Source of the DNA: Pseudomonadota bacterium
GTDB lineage: Bacteria; Pseudomonadota; Gammaproteobacteria; Burkholderiales; Rhodocyclaceae
NCBI GenBank assembly: GCA_018262095.1
Contig: JAGTRW010000041.1
Coordinates: 1-38,492, forward strand
Reading direction: 5' to 3'
Length of the DNA stretch: 38,492 nucleotides
The first letter of the stretch is position 1; every line of letters starts with the position of its first letter. A program made the translations under genes and the position numbers. The notes beneath the pieces are model-generated. The model saw only the letters and a program-made list of their open reading frames with translations. It made no database searches and had not been told where the DNA came from. Below, in pieces: positions 17,303 to 26,198 of the stretch.

Positions 17303-19561
17303 CTACTTGCGCAGCAGGCGAAGGCCGTTGAAGACGACCAGCAGGCTCGCGCCCATGTCGGCGAAGACGGCCATCCAGAGCGTCGCATTGCCGCTCACCG
17401 CCAGGCCAAGAAAGACCACTTTGATTCCCAGCGCCAACGCGATGTTCTGCGCGAGGATCGATGCGGTGCTTCGGCTCAGCCGGATGAAGGTCGCGATCTT
17501 GCGCGGGTCGTCGTCCATGATCGCGACGTCGGCGGTTTCCAGCGCCGTCGCCGTACCGGCCGCGCCCATGGCCAGGCCGATGTCGGCGCGCGCCAGCGCC
17601 GGCGCGTCGTTGACGCCGTCGCCGACCATCGCGACGGCGCCGTGCCGGGCTCTGAGCTCGACGATGGCGGCGAGCTTGTCCTGCGGCAGCAGGTTGCCGC
17701 GCGCATCCTGCAGACCGAGCTGGTCGGCGATCGCGCGCGCGGTCGCCGGGTTGTCGCCGGTCAGCATCACCGTTTCGACGCCCAATGCCTTGAGTTCATC
17801 GACCGCCGGCGCGCTCTCGCGCCGCAGCGTGTCGGCGAGCGCGAAGATCGCCGCCGCGCCGCTTGCCGCGAACAGCACGACGGCGGTCTTGCCGGCGTTT
17901 TCGAGCACCGCCAGACGGGCCTCCAGTGCCGGCGAGCAGACGCCCAGCGCTTCGACCAGACGGTGATTGCCCAGATGCCAGAGTTGACCTTCGATGACAC
18001 CGGTAACGCCGCGCCCGTTGAGCACGCCGAAATCGGTGACGGCCAATAGCGCAGCGTCGGGCTGGCGCCCTCGCCAGCCATCGACCAGCGCCCGGGCGAC
18101 CGGATGCGTGCTGTGCTCGTCGAGGCTGGCGGCGATCAGCAAGGCGCGTTCTACCGCGGTATCGCGCAGCGCAATGGCGTCGGTCAATACCGGCCGGCCG
18201 CGGGTCAGCGTTCCGGTTTTGTCGAGCGCAACGACTTTGAGCAGGCGACCGCCTTCGAGATAAGCGCCGCCCTTGATCAGGATGCCCTGCCTCGCCGCTG
18301 CCGCCAGTCCGCTGACGACGGTGACCGGCGTCGACACGACCAGCGCGCACGGACAGGCGATGACCAGCATGACCAGCGCCTGGTAGAGCCACCCGGCCCA
18401 GGTTCCGCCGAACAGCACGGGGCCAAGCAACGCGACCAGCAGCGCCAGGAGCACCACGGCCGGCGTGTAGTAGCGCGAAAAGCGGTCGACCAGGCGCTGC
18501 GTCGGCGCGCGTTGCGCCTGCGCCTGCTCGATCGCCGCGGCGATTCGCGCCAGCGTGCTGTCGCCTGCTGCGGCGGTGACGGTCGCTTCAACGACGCCGT
18601 CGGTGACGATGCTGCCGGCGTAAAGCGGATCGCCGACGTCTTTATCGACCGGCAGACTCTCGCCGGTGATCGACGCCTGATCGAGCGCTCCATGGCCTGA
18701 TTCGACTCGCGAATCAAGCGGAACGCGCGCGCCGGCGCGAACCCGGATACGGCTGCCGACGGCGACCGCGGCCGGCGCCAGCCGTTGCCAGCCGTTGGCC
18801 GTCTGCACCTCGGCGCTGTCCGGCGCCAGCGCGGTCAGCGCTTTGATCGCCTGGCGAGCACGTTCGAGCGACAACGATTCGATCGCTTCGGCGAGCGCGA
18901 ACAGAAAAACCACCATCGCCGCTTCCGGCCAGTTGCCGATGGCAAAAGCACCAGCGACGGCGAGCGACATCAGGAAATAGATGTTGAGCGTCAGGTTCTT
19001 GAGCGCGATCCAGCCCTTCTTGAGCGTCGGCAAACCGGCGCTCAACAGCGACAGTGCCGCCAGCGCCAACACCGGCCAGCCGGTCTCCTGCCCGCTCGTC
19101 CAGGCGACGATTTCGGCGCCGAGCGCGGCCACGCCGCTGACCGCCAACTGCGCCCTGACTCGGCTACTCAACGCCGGCGGCAGTGCAACGGCCGGCGCGC
19201 CCGCTTCGAGCAGCCGGGCGCCCAGGTCGAGGCTCTCCAATGCCTGAGTGATCGGCTGCGGATCGTCGAGATGGTGGTAGACGATCAGCTCGCGATCGAG
19301 CAGTCTGAAGTCGAGGCGAGCGATCCCCGCCAGGCTTTTGAGTCTGCTGCGAATCAGCCCTTCCTCGGTCGGGCAGTCCATCTGGTCGATGCGGTAACGC
19401 GCCTTGGCGGCGTCTGGCGGCGGCGCGGCCGGCTCGCTCGCGGCGTGGCGCGCCGAGCAGCAAGCGTCGACGAGCGGCGCCGGTCGATGGTCATGCGCCG
19501 ATCCGCAGCACGGCGCTGGAGAGGGATCAACAACGGGCTTTGGCTTGATCGATGAGTTCAT
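17303..19561 (-). CDS. Heavy-metal P1B-type ATPase (Zn/Cd/Pb exporter, ZntA/CadA type)
   Basis: 752 residues in the cytoplasmic membrane. Order: a Cys/His-rich N-terminal tail (CCGSAHDH, DACCSARHA), one metal-binding-like domain with MDCPTEE (61-67, a single Cys followed by Glu rather than CxxC), TGES (299-302) in the actuator domain, the CPC metal site (403-405) in a transmembrane helix, DKTGTLT with the phosphorylated Asp447, and MVGDGVNDAPALARADIGLAMG. Such pumps export Zn, Cd or Pb. It is divergent from a CadR/PbrR-type regulator, with a MerR-type promoter in front. Metal preference is not decidable here. Confidence 0.95.
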   Translation of the reverse strand: MNSSIKPKPVVDPSPAPCCGSAHDHRPAPLVDACCSARHAASEPAAPPPDAAKARYRIDQMDCPTEEGLIRSRLKSLAGIARLDFRLLDRELIVYHHLDDPQPITQALESLDLGARLLEAGAPAVALPPALSSRVRAQLAVSGVAALGAEIVAWTSGQETGWPVLALAALSLLSAGLPTLKKGWIALKNLTLNIYFLMSLAVAGAFAIGNWPEAAMVVFLFALAEAIESLSLERARQAIKALTALAPDSAEVQTANGWQRLAPAAVAVGSRIRVRAGARVPLDSRVESGHGALDQASITGESLPVDKDVGDPLYAGSIVTDGVVEATVTAAAGDSTLARIAAAIEQAQAQRAPTQRLVDRFSRYYTPAVVLLALLVALLGPVLFGGTWAGWLYQALVMLVIACPCALVVSTPVTVVSGLAAAARQGILIKGGAYLEGGRLLKVVALDKTGTLTRGRPVLTDAIALRDTAVERALLIAASLDEHSTHPVARALVDGWRGRQPDAALLAVTDFGVLNGRGVTGVIEGQLWHLGNHRLVEALGVCSPALEARLAVLENAGKTAVVLFAASGAAAIFALADTLRRESAPAVDELKALGVETVMLTGDNPATARAIADQLGLQDARGNLLPQDKLAAIVELRARHGAVAMVGDGVNDAPALARADIGLAMGAAGTATALETADVAIMDDDPRKIATFIRLSRSTASILAQNIALALGIKVVFLGLAVSGNATLWMAVFADMGASLLVVFNGLRLLRK

Positions 19562-19590
19562 GGTGGCGTTCCTCGCGAAATAATGTCACC

Positions 19591-19621
19591 ATTTAACGGC
19601 CTGTAGTTACTACAGGGTCAA
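19591..19621 (-). promoter_or_regulatory. MerR-type promoter/operator of the metal ATPase
   Basis: Minus strand: -35 TTGACC (19621-19616), a 19-bp spacer holding the palindrome CTGTAGTAACTACAG, and -10 TTAAAT (19596-19591). The overlong spacer with a palindrome inside it is the hallmark of MerR-activated promoters, and CTGTAG-type half-sites are those of the CadR/PbrR/ZntR group. Confidence 0.88.
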
Positions 19622-19638
19622 GCGATATTGGAAGGAAC

Positions 19639-20079
19639 ATGATGAGAATCGGCGAACTCGCCAAACAAGGCGATTGCGACGTTGAAACGCTGCGCTTTTA
19701 CGAACGCGAAGGCTTGCTCGATGCGCCGGCACGCGAAGCCAACGGCTATCGCAGCTATACCGAGATGCACCTGGTTCAGCTCAAGTTCATTCGCCACTGC
19801 CGTTCGCTCGGCATGGGGCTGCCCGAGGTGCGCAGCTTGCGCAGCTTCCAGGCCAGTCCGGAGTTGGCGTGCGGCGAGATCGATCAGTTGGTCGACGGCC
19901 AGATTGCGCGAATCCACCAGCAAATCGAATCTCTGCGCCTGCTCGAGAAGCAATTGCATTTTCTGCGCGACACCTGCCATGCCAGTCGAAAAGCCAGTGA
20001 ATGCGGAATCCTGCGCACGCTGGCGCAGGCAGCCGAAGGCGAAGCGTGCTCGTGCCATGCGCTGCCTGTTGCGGAATAA
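19639..20079 (+). CDS. MerR-family Cd(II)/Pb(II)-responsive regulator (CadR/PbrR type)
   Basis: 146 residues. N-terminal HTH (MRIGELAKQGDCDVETLRFYEREGLL), dimerisation helix, and metal-ligand cysteines Cys78, Cys113 and Cys122, matching the three Cys of CadR/PbrR. A C-terminal CSCH adds further thiols. A GAAGGAAC site precedes the start. It would activate the divergent ATPase promoter when metal binds. Five bases after its stop begins a DMT permease gene, so the regulator and permease are probably co-transcribed. Confidence 0.93.
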   Translation: MMRIGELAKQGDCDVETLRFYEREGLLDAPAREANGYRSYTEMHLVQLKFIRHCRSLGMGLPEVRSLRSFQASPELACGEIDQLVDGQIARIHQQIESLRLLEKQLHFLRDTCHASRKASECGILRTLAQAAEGEACSCHALPVAE

Positions 20080-20084
20080 CGCGA

Positions 20085-21131
20085 ATGTTCCGGGGTGATG
20101 TCCGTTATACCGGGGTCGTTGCGGCGCTCGGCGCCGCCGCGCTGTTTGGCGCCGGAACGCCGCTCGCCAAGCTGTTGCTCGACACGGTGAGTCCCTGGCT
20201 GTTGGCCGGCTTGCTCTACCTCGGATCGGGTCTTGGCCTGACGCTCTATCGCAAGTTGATCGGCGCAGCGCCGGTCAGACTCGCGCAGCACGAAGCGGCG
20301 TGGTTCGCCGGGGCCATCGTCAGCGGCGGCATCGTCGCCCCGCTGCTGTTGATGCTCGGCCTGATGCGCATGCCATCGTCCGGCGCCTCGCTGCTGCTTA
20401 ACGCCGAGGGCGTATTCACGACGCTGCTCGCCTGGTTCGCATTCAAGGAAAACGTCGACCGACGGATCGCCGCCGGCATGCTGGCGATCGTCGCCGGAGC
20501 ACTGCTGCTGAGCTGGCCAGGCGAAGTCCAATTCGCCGCCTGGTGGCCTGCGCTGGCCGTGCTTGGCGCCTGCCTGGCGTGGGCCATCGACAACAATCTA
20601 ACGCGCATGGTCTCGCTCGCCGACGCCGACTGGATCGCCTCGGTCAAGGGACTGGTCGCTGGCGCCGTCAATCTGCTGCTGGCTTTTTCGCTCGGCGCCG
20701 CGCTGCCGCCCCTGCCAAACGTCGCCGCCGCGATGGTCGTCGGCTTCCTGGCTTACGGCGTCAGCCTCGCGCTGTTCGTCGTCGGCCTGCGTCACCTGGG
20801 AACGGCGCGTACCGGCGCGTACTTTTCGGCGGCGCCGTTTGTCGGGGCGATCCTGGCGCTGCTCATCGGCGAACCGGTAACGCCCAGCCTGCTGCTTGCC
20901 GGCGCCCTGATGGCGCTGGGTCTCTGGCTGCATCTGAGCGAGCGCCATGCGCATGCGCATCGGCACGAAGGAATTGAACACGACCATCGGCATGTGCACG
21001 ACGAGCACCACCACCATGCGCACTCAGCCAGCGTCGCGCCAGGCGTCAAACACCAGCATCCGCACCGGCACGACGCGCTGCAGCACAGCCACCCCCACTT
21101 CCCGGACGCGCATCACCGTCACGTTCATTAG
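20085..21131 (+). CDS. EamA (DMT) family permease with His-rich C-terminal tail
   Basis: 348 residues. About ten hydrophobic helices in two EamA repeats (for example ALFGAGTPLAKLLLDTVSPWLLAGLLYLG and the helix near GASLLLNAEGVFTTLLAWF). The last 65 residues after helix 10 are cytoplasmic or periplasmic and hold about 24 histidines, with HDHRHVH- and EHHHHAH-type clusters, which suggests metal binding. It starts 5 bp after the MerR gene. The transported compound is unknown; the tail and the operon suggest a divalent cation or a metal-linked solute. The ATG at 20085 is chosen because longer upstream frames would overlap the MerR gene. Confidence 0.9.
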   Translation: MFRGDVRYTGVVAALGAAALFGAGTPLAKLLLDTVSPWLLAGLLYLGSGLGLTLYRKLIGAAPVRLAQHEAAWFAGAIVSGGIVAPLLLMLGLMRMPSSGASLLLNAEGVFTTLLAWFAFKENVDRRIAAGMLAIVAGALLLSWPGEVQFAAWWPALAVLGACLAWAIDNNLTRMVSLADADWIASVKGLVAGAVNLLLAFSLGAALPPLPNVAAAMVVGFLAYGVSLALFVVGLRHLGTARTGAYFSAAPFVGAILALLIGEPVTPSLLLAGALMALGLWLHLSERHAHAHRHEGIEHDHRHVHDEHHHHAHSASVAPGVKHQHPHRHDALQHSHPHFPDAHHRHVH

Positions 21132-21152
21132 GTCGGCTTGGCTTTCTGGCAT

Positions 21153-21187
21153 CTATCCACAGAACTCACGCAAAAGTCTGTGGATAA
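21153..21187. other. Inverted pair of DnaA boxes
   Basis: TATCCACAGA (21154-21163) and TCTGTGGATA (21177-21186) form a perfect 10-bp inverted repeat. The right half is a perfect DnaA box (TGTGGATAA, 21179-21187, the reverse complement of TTATCCACA) and the left half matches 8 of 9 (CTATCCACA, 21153-21161). No dnaA, dnaN or origin-like AT-rich element lies nearby, so this is not evidence of oriC; a DnaA-titrating or regulatory site is possible. Confidence 0.6.
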
Positions 21188-21374
21188 GCATGGGATAAGT
21201 CGTGTAGATCCAGACACCGCAAGGGAAATTTCCGGCCGCCTCAAAAACAGGCGGAAAAAATACGGCGACCAGAGCCATTGGGTTTACTATGCGGCTCGCC
21301 TGCCATGGCCGGTTTGGTAAGCGGCATGAGCTCGATATCCGATGAATCGCGTTTCCTTCAGCTTAAAACTTGGC

Positions 21375-22277
21375 ATGAAAAACTCTCCGACTTCCCGATT
21401 GCTTTGGCTGCTGCAAATTGTCGGCTGGCTGCTGATCAGCAACCCTGCCTTCGCGCAGCTACCGGGCACCGTCGCCGCCGAGCCGATGGGCAGCTTGCTC
21501 ATTGTCGGCGGCGGCGATACGCCAGACGCCGTACAGCAACGGTTCGTCGCACTTGCCGGCGGCGAAGGTCACGCAAAGATCGCCGTGTTTCCGATGGCCA
21601 GCATGAAATCCGACGAGGAAGCCAACGAGGTCGTCGAAGACTTCCGCAAGCTGGGCGCTGAAACCCACCTCGTCAGCCTCAACCGCAACAGCGTCAACCG
21701 CGAATCGACCGCCAGATACCTCGAACAATTTACCGGGTATTGGTTTTCGGGTGGCGACCAGTCTCGACTCGCCGGCCTGCTGCTTGGCACCAAGGCGCTC
21801 GATGCCATGTATCGGCGCTATCACGAGGGGGCGGTGATCGGCGGCACGTCAGCCGGTGCTTCGGTGATGTCGAGCGTCATGCTGACCGGCAAGCGGCGAA
21901 CGCCCAAAACTCCCGAGGACAAGGAACTGCAGAACATTGCGCGCGGAATGCAAGAGGTTTCAGAGGGCTTTGGGGTTTTCAAAGGCGCGATTGTCGATCA
22001 GCACTTCATGCATCGCGCTCGATACAATCGCCTGATCAGCGCCGTCCTCGACCATCCTCAGTTGCTCGGCGTCGGTATCGACGAAGAAACCGCGCTGCTG
22101 GTGCGCCCCGATGGCTTGTGGGAAGTAATCGGCAGCTACTACGTCAAGATATTCGACGCCCGCCGGTCGCGCATCATCGACGACGAGGGCCCGATGGCCA
22201 AAGCGAGCGACATCAGAATGCACATTCTGCCGATGGGCAGCACCTTCGACCCGCAGAAGAGAAGAGTTGTTTTTTAA
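21375..22277 (+). CDS. Secreted cyanophycinase (peptidase S51 family)
   Basis: About 300 residues. Signal peptide 1-27 (WLLQIVGWLLISNPAFA then Q). Peptidase S51 fold: LLIVGGGDTPDAV, YWFSGGDQSRLAG and the nucleophile motif GGTSAGASVMS with Ser159; later IVDQHFMHRARYNRL and GVGIDEETALLV, as in cyanophycinases. The enzyme hydrolyses cyanophycin, an Asp-Arg storage polymer, to dipeptides; a secreted form would use polymer from lysed cells. The start at 21375 is inferred from the signal peptide; an ATG at 21342 is also in frame. No cyanophycin synthetase is in the window. Confidence 0.87.
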   Translation: MKNSPTSRLLWLLQIVGWLLISNPAFAQLPGTVAAEPMGSLLIVGGGDTPDAVQQRFVALAGGEGHAKIAVFPMASMKSDEEANEVVEDFRKLGAETHLVSLNRNSVNRESTARYLEQFTGYWFSGGDQSRLAGLLLGTKALDAMYRRYHEGAVIGGTSAGASVMSSVMLTGKRRTPKTPEDKELQNIARGMQEVSEGFGVFKGAIVDQHFMHRARYNRLISAVLDHPQLLGVGIDEETALLVRPDGLWEVIGSYYVKIFDARRSRIIDDEGPMAKASDIRMHILPMGSTFDPQKRRVVF

Positions 22278-22309
22278 GCCGCTTGCCCCCTGCGCCAAGC
22301 AGCACGATT

Positions 22310-23461
22310 TCACTCGAGCTGCAGCGCGATGTAAAGCAGCAGCCGGTCGTCGGTGTTCGCCAGATCGAGCTCGGTCGCTTCGCTGATCTGGCGCAGGCGA
22401 TAGTCGAGCGTATTGCGGTGAATATGCAGCGCCTTGGCGGTGGCCAGTGGATGACCATTGTGCGCGAACCACGCCTCGATCGTCCGGCGCAGGGTTCCGC
22501 TGCGCCTGTCGGCGTCGTCGAGGCGACGCAGCGGCTGGCGCAATTGCTCGGCCTGCCAGCCCGATCCCAGACCGGCAAGCAACACCGGAAGGCTCAGCTC
22601 ATAGTAGGAAAAAGTCGTCGCCTCGGGCTTGCGCTGCCGCCCCACCCGGCTGGTCTGGCGCGCGCTTTGATACGACAGCGCGACGCCTTCGATGCCGCTC
22701 AAGGCAACGCCCATCGCCAGCACAAAGGCGCAGTCCAACGCTTTATGCAAAACTGCAGCGAGCGCCGTCAGGCGCTGACGCGCCATCGCCGATCCGGGAG
22801 CGCCGCCGCCGAGCTGCTCGAGGTCGGCAAGGATGACCAGCTCGCGCGGAGAAATCGCCGCCGTCAGCAACTCGGGATGCTGGGCGCCGAGCAGGTACTG
22901 GCAACGCTGCAACTCGCTGCGCGCCAGATCGGGACCCAGGTTCTCGTCAGTCAGTTCAAGCACGATCGCGGCGCGCGCGCGAACGAAGTCGACGCCAAGC
23001 CGCAACGCCCAGGCTTCGAGGTCGTCGTACGAGGCGCTGTCGCGCTTGACCAGATGGAAAACGAACTCCTCTCGATAGCGCTTTTCGCGTTGCAGCTCGC
23101 CGATCAATTGCGCCTGTTCGAGAATGATCTCGGCGGTCACCCGGACCAGTTCGCCGAACTGACGCACGCTGTCCGGGTCGCCGGTCAGCCCGACCACGCC
23201 GCAGATTTTCCCGCGCACGGTCAAAGGCAGATTGACGCCGGGCTTGACGCCAGGCAGGTGGCGCATCGTCGCACTATCGATCTCGATCGCGCGCCGCTGG
23301 GCAATCGCCAGTTGCGCACCGGCGTGCCGCTCGCCGATCCGCGACGCCTTGCCGCTGCCCAGGATGACGCCACCGACGTCCATGACGTTGACGTTGAACG
23401 GGATGACTTGCATCGTCCGTTCGACAATTTCCTGCGCCAACCGCGATTCAATCGTGATCAT
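22310..23461 (-). CDS. cdaR: CdaR-family sugar diacid / glycerate regulator
   Basis: 383 residues. N-terminal sensor domain (MITIESRLAQEIVERTMQV, NVNVMDVGGVILGSGKASRIG, PGVNLPLTVRGKICGVVGLTGD) and a C-terminal PucR/CdaR helix-turn-helix (HPLATAKALHIHRNTLDYRLRQI). CdaR activates genes for galactarate, glucarate and glycerate use. It is divergent from glycerate kinase, the expected target. It converges with the cyanophycinase gene. Confidence 0.93.
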   Translation of the reverse strand: MITIESRLAQEIVERTMQVIPFNVNVMDVGGVILGSGKASRIGERHAGAQLAIAQRRAIEIDSATMRHLPGVKPGVNLPLTVRGKICGVVGLTGDPDSVRQFGELVRVTAEIILEQAQLIGELQREKRYREEFVFHLVKRDSASYDDLEAWALRLGVDFVRARAAIVLELTDENLGPDLARSELQRCQYLLGAQHPELLTAAISPRELVILADLEQLGGGAPGSAMARQRLTALAAVLHKALDCAFVLAMGVALSGIEGVALSYQSARQTSRVGRQRKPEATTFSYYELSLPVLLAGLGSGWQAEQLRQPLRRLDDADRRSGTLRRTIEAWFAHNGHPLATAKALHIHRNTLDYRLRQISEATELDLANTDDRLLLYIALQLE

Positions 23462-23537
23462 CTCGCCTCGCCAAAAAAGTCGTCGCCTGCAGAATGCGAC
23501 GTTTGCACAGTTTGTCTCGTCATTCTCGGTGCATTTA

Positions 23538-23590
23538 CGTGCCAGCGCACGATGATAATCCCATTGGCAATCACTAGTATTTCAGATTGC
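23538..23590. promoter_or_regulatory. Candidate operators in the cdaR / glycerate kinase intergenic region
   Basis: Two short inverted repeats lie in the 167-bp divergent region: CGTGC-CAGC-GCACG (23538-23551) and GCAATC (23567-23572) with GATTGC (23585-23590). Either could be a CdaR site. I cannot show which from sequence alone. Confidence 0.35.
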
Positions 23591-23628
23591 TGGAATTCAC
23601 CGCTGCGCTTCAATCGGGAGGACGTGAC

Positions 23629-24771
23629 GTGCTCATCGTCGTAGCACCGGATTCGTACAAGGGTAGCGTCTCGGCGCTCGGCGTAGCGCAAGCCATGGAA
23701 CGCGGAATTCTGCAGATCTTCCCGAAGGCCCAAGTGCGCAAGATTCCGATCGCCGATGGCGGCGAGGGAACCGTCGACGCGCTGGTTGCCGCGACCAGTG
23801 GAAAAATCAGGCAAGCCGAAGTCACCGGCCCCTTGGGCGAGAAAATCAGCGCGAGCTGGGGAATTCTCGGCGATGGCCAGACGGCGGTGATCGAGATGGC
23901 GGCGGCGTCGGGACTGCCGCTGGTCCCAGCGGAAAAAAGGAATCCGCGAACGACGACCAGCTATGGCACGGGCGAACTCATTCGCGCCGCGCTCGACGCC
24001 GGTCTGCGCAAGATCATCATCGGCATCGGCGGTAGCGCGACCAACGACGGCGGTGCCGGCATGGCGCGAGCGCTGGGCGTGCGCTTTACCGGAGATGACG
24101 GCAGCGAACTGCCGGAAGGCGGCGCAGCGCTGGCGCGCTTGCAGCAGATCGACTTGAGCGGGCTCGACGCGCGAGTCGGCGAAGCCCAAATCACCGTCGC
24201 CTGCGACGTCGACAACCCGCTGTGCGGCGCACGCGGCGCGTCAGCCGTTTTCGGTCCGCAAAAGGGCGCGACGCCGCAGATGGTCGCCGAACTCGACGCA
24301 GCACTTGCCCATTTCTCAGCATGCGCACATCAGGCCACCGGCCGCGCTGTCGCGCTGCTGCCGGGCGCCGGCGCCGCCGGCGGGCTGGGCGCCGGGCTGA
24401 TGTTCTTCACCGCAGCCAAGCTCAGGCCGGGCGTCGAGATCGTCCTCGAGGCGGTCGGCTTTGCCGATCTCGTCAAGCAGGCTTCATTCGTCATCACTGG
24501 CGAAGGTCGTACTGACTTTCAGACGGCTTTCGGCAAGGCGCCGGTCGGCGTCGCCAAGCTCGCCAAGCAGTTCGGCGTTGCGGTGTTCTGTTTGTCGGGA
24601 GGCCTCGGCGACGGTGCCGACGACGTTCTGGCGCAGGGAATCGATGCGGTGATGAGCATCTGCGACAGGCCGATGGCGCTCGAAGAGTGCATGAAGAGCA
24701 GCGAAATTCTGATCGAATCGGGTTCAACACGGCTGTGCCGAATCATCAAGGCGGCGCAGTCCGTTCGCTAG
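23629..24771 (+). CDS. Glycerate kinase (GlxK/GarK type)
   Basis: 380 residues, the usual length for the GckA/GlxK class of 2- or 3-phosphoglycerate-forming kinases. Starts VVAPDSYKGSVSA, then IPIADGGEGTVDALV, VIEMAAASGLPLV, IGIGGSATNDGGAGMARALG and GEGRTDFQTAFGKAPVGVA, all family signatures. The GTG at 23629 is preferred over an in-frame TTG at 23587 because GGGAGG lies just upstream and the family begins here. It is followed by a GntP permease, with a CdaR regulator divergent. Confidence 0.95.
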   Translation: MLIVVAPDSYKGSVSALGVAQAMERGILQIFPKAQVRKIPIADGGEGTVDALVAATSGKIRQAEVTGPLGEKISASWGILGDGQTAVIEMAAASGLPLVPAEKRNPRTTTSYGTGELIRAALDAGLRKIIIGIGGSATNDGGAGMARALGVRFTGDDGSELPEGGAALARLQQIDLSGLDARVGEAQITVACDVDNPLCGARGASAVFGPQKGATPQMVAELDAALAHFSACAHQATGRAVALLPGAGAAGGLGAGLMFFTAAKLRPGVEIVLEAVGFADLVKQASFVITGEGRTDFQTAFGKAPVGVAKLAKQFGVAVFCLSGGLGDGADDVLAQGIDAVMSICDRPMALEECMKSSEILIESGSTRLCRIIKAAQSVR

Positions 24772-24831
24772 AAGCGCTGTCCGGCGCCGCATTTTTTTCA
24801 AAACGACACAACAATCTTGGGGGGTTGAAAA

Positions 24832-26178
24832 ATGGTACAGGGACCGATGCTGCTGGTCATACTCGTGATTGCCATCGTCATGATCGTCGTGCTCATCTCG
24901 AAATTCAAGGTGCACGCCTTTCTCTCCTTGCTGGCGGCATCGTTCTTCGTCGGCTTCGCCGCCGGGATGAACCCGGTCGAGGTCACCAAGGCGATCATGA
25001 AGGGCTTCGGCGGAACGGCCGAACGAATCGGCATCGTCATCATCGCCGGGACGATCATCGGCGTCTTCCTCGAAAAAACCGGCGCCGCGCTGACCATGGC
25101 CGAAACGGTCTTGAAATGGGTCGGCCCCAAACGCCCGGCGCTGGCGATGAGCATCATCGGCTATATCACGTCGATTCCGGTGTTCTGCGATTCGGGCTTC
25201 GTGATTCTGTCGGCGCTCAACAAGTCGCTGTCGAAAAAATCAGGCGTCTCGATGGCGGTCATGGCGACCGCGCTATCGACCGGCCTCTATGCCACGCATA
25301 CGCTGGTTCCGCCGACGCCTGGCCCGATCGCCGCGGCCAACAACCTGCACGCTGACCTCGGGATGGTGATCTTTGTCGGCCTGATGGTAGCCATTCCGGT
25401 GACCATCGCCGGCTACCTGTGGGCGACCAAGTTCGCCAGCCGTTATGAAGTGCTGGCCGAATCGTCGTTAAGTTACGAGGAACTGCTCGAACAATTCAAG
25501 AAGCTGCCGAGCGCCTTCGCCGCGTTCACGCCGCTGGTGCTGCCGATCGTGCTGATCGCCCTGAAGTCGGTCGCCAACTTCCCGAGCCTGCCGTTCGGCG
25601 GCGGAACACTCAAACTGGCGATCGACTTTATCGGCGAGCCGATGGTGGCCTTGCTCTTGGGTCTCATCAGTTGCCTGCTGTTGCTCGCCCCTAAACTTGA
25701 CGAAGAAGTGCTGTCGGGCTGGATCGGCCAGGGCATCAAGGATTCCGCCGCGATCATCATGATCACCGCGGCCGGCGGCTCGCTCGGCGCACTGCTCGCC
25801 GCGAGCAAAATTGCCGACTACCTGGGGACTAGCCTGGCGGTCTTCAATCTCGGTATTTTCCTGCCCTTCGTGATCGCCGCGGCCTTGAAAACCGCGCAGG
25901 GCTCGTCCACCGTCGCGCTGATCACCACTTCGGCGATCGTCTATCCGCTGCTCGGCTCGCTCGGACTCGCGAGCCCGATGGGCGCGGTGCTGGCGACGAT
26001 GGCGGTCGGTTGCGGCGCGATGGTCGTCTCGCACGCCAACGACTCGTACTTCTGGGTCGTCTCGCAGTTCTCCGGGCTCAAGGTCGACCTCGCCTACAAG
26101 TGCCAGACGCTCGGCACGCTGGTTCAAGGCGTAGTCGGCATCGCGGTGGTCTATGTGCTCAGAGTCGTGCTGATCTAG
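24832..26178 (+). CDS. GntP-family permease, probably for glycerate or gluconate
   Basis: 448 residues, about 12 to 14 transmembrane helices. GntP signatures: SKFKVHAFLSLLAASFFVG, IIAGTIIGVFLEKTGAA, SIPVFCDSGFVIL and ATHTLVPPTPGPIAAANNL. A strong GGGGGG-type ribosome site precedes the ATG. It lies 60 bp behind the glycerate kinase gene, so kinase and permease form an operon; glycerate as substrate is inferred from that. The IdnO-like gene near the left end could use gluconate from the same family, but is not linked. Confidence 0.93.
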   Translation: MVQGPMLLVILVIAIVMIVVLISKFKVHAFLSLLAASFFVGFAAGMNPVEVTKAIMKGFGGTAERIGIVIIAGTIIGVFLEKTGAALTMAETVLKWVGPKRPALAMSIIGYITSIPVFCDSGFVILSALNKSLSKKSGVSMAVMATALSTGLYATHTLVPPTPGPIAAANNLHADLGMVIFVGLMVAIPVTIAGYLWATKFASRYEVLAESSLSYEELLEQFKKLPSAFAAFTPLVLPIVLIALKSVANFPSLPFGGGTLKLAIDFIGEPMVALLLGLISCLLLLAPKLDEEVLSGWIGQGIKDSAAIIMITAAGGSLGALLAASKIADYLGTSLAVFNLGIFLPFVIAAALKTAQGSSTVALITTSAIVYPLLGSLGLASPMGAVLATMAVGCGAMVVSHANDSYFWVVSQFSGLKVDLAYKCQTLGTLVQGVVGIAVVYVLRVVLI

Positions 26179-26183
26179 ACAGA

Positions 26184-26198
26184 CTCGGGCCGCCCGAG
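26184..26198. terminator. GC-rich hairpin after the permease
   Basis: CTCGGG-CCG-CCCGAG, a perfect 6-bp stem with a 3-nt loop, starts 6 bp after the permease stop. No T-tract follows, so it may be a weak or Rho-assisted terminator. Confidence 0.3.

Noticed and set aside
21153-21187. Replication origin
   Set aside because: Only two DnaA boxes, no AT-rich unwinding element and no dnaA, dnaN, rpmH or gidA genes nearby.
21236-21254. Hairpin CCGCCT-N7-AGGCGG with adjacent A-run, first taken as a terminator
   Set aside because: The A-run follows the stem on the plus strand and the T-run precedes it on the minus strand, so it fits a terminator in neither direction.
21740-23644. Long plus-strand frame of 634 codons over cyanophycinase and cdaR
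   Set aside because: It overlaps two recognised genes in other frames and has no family signature.
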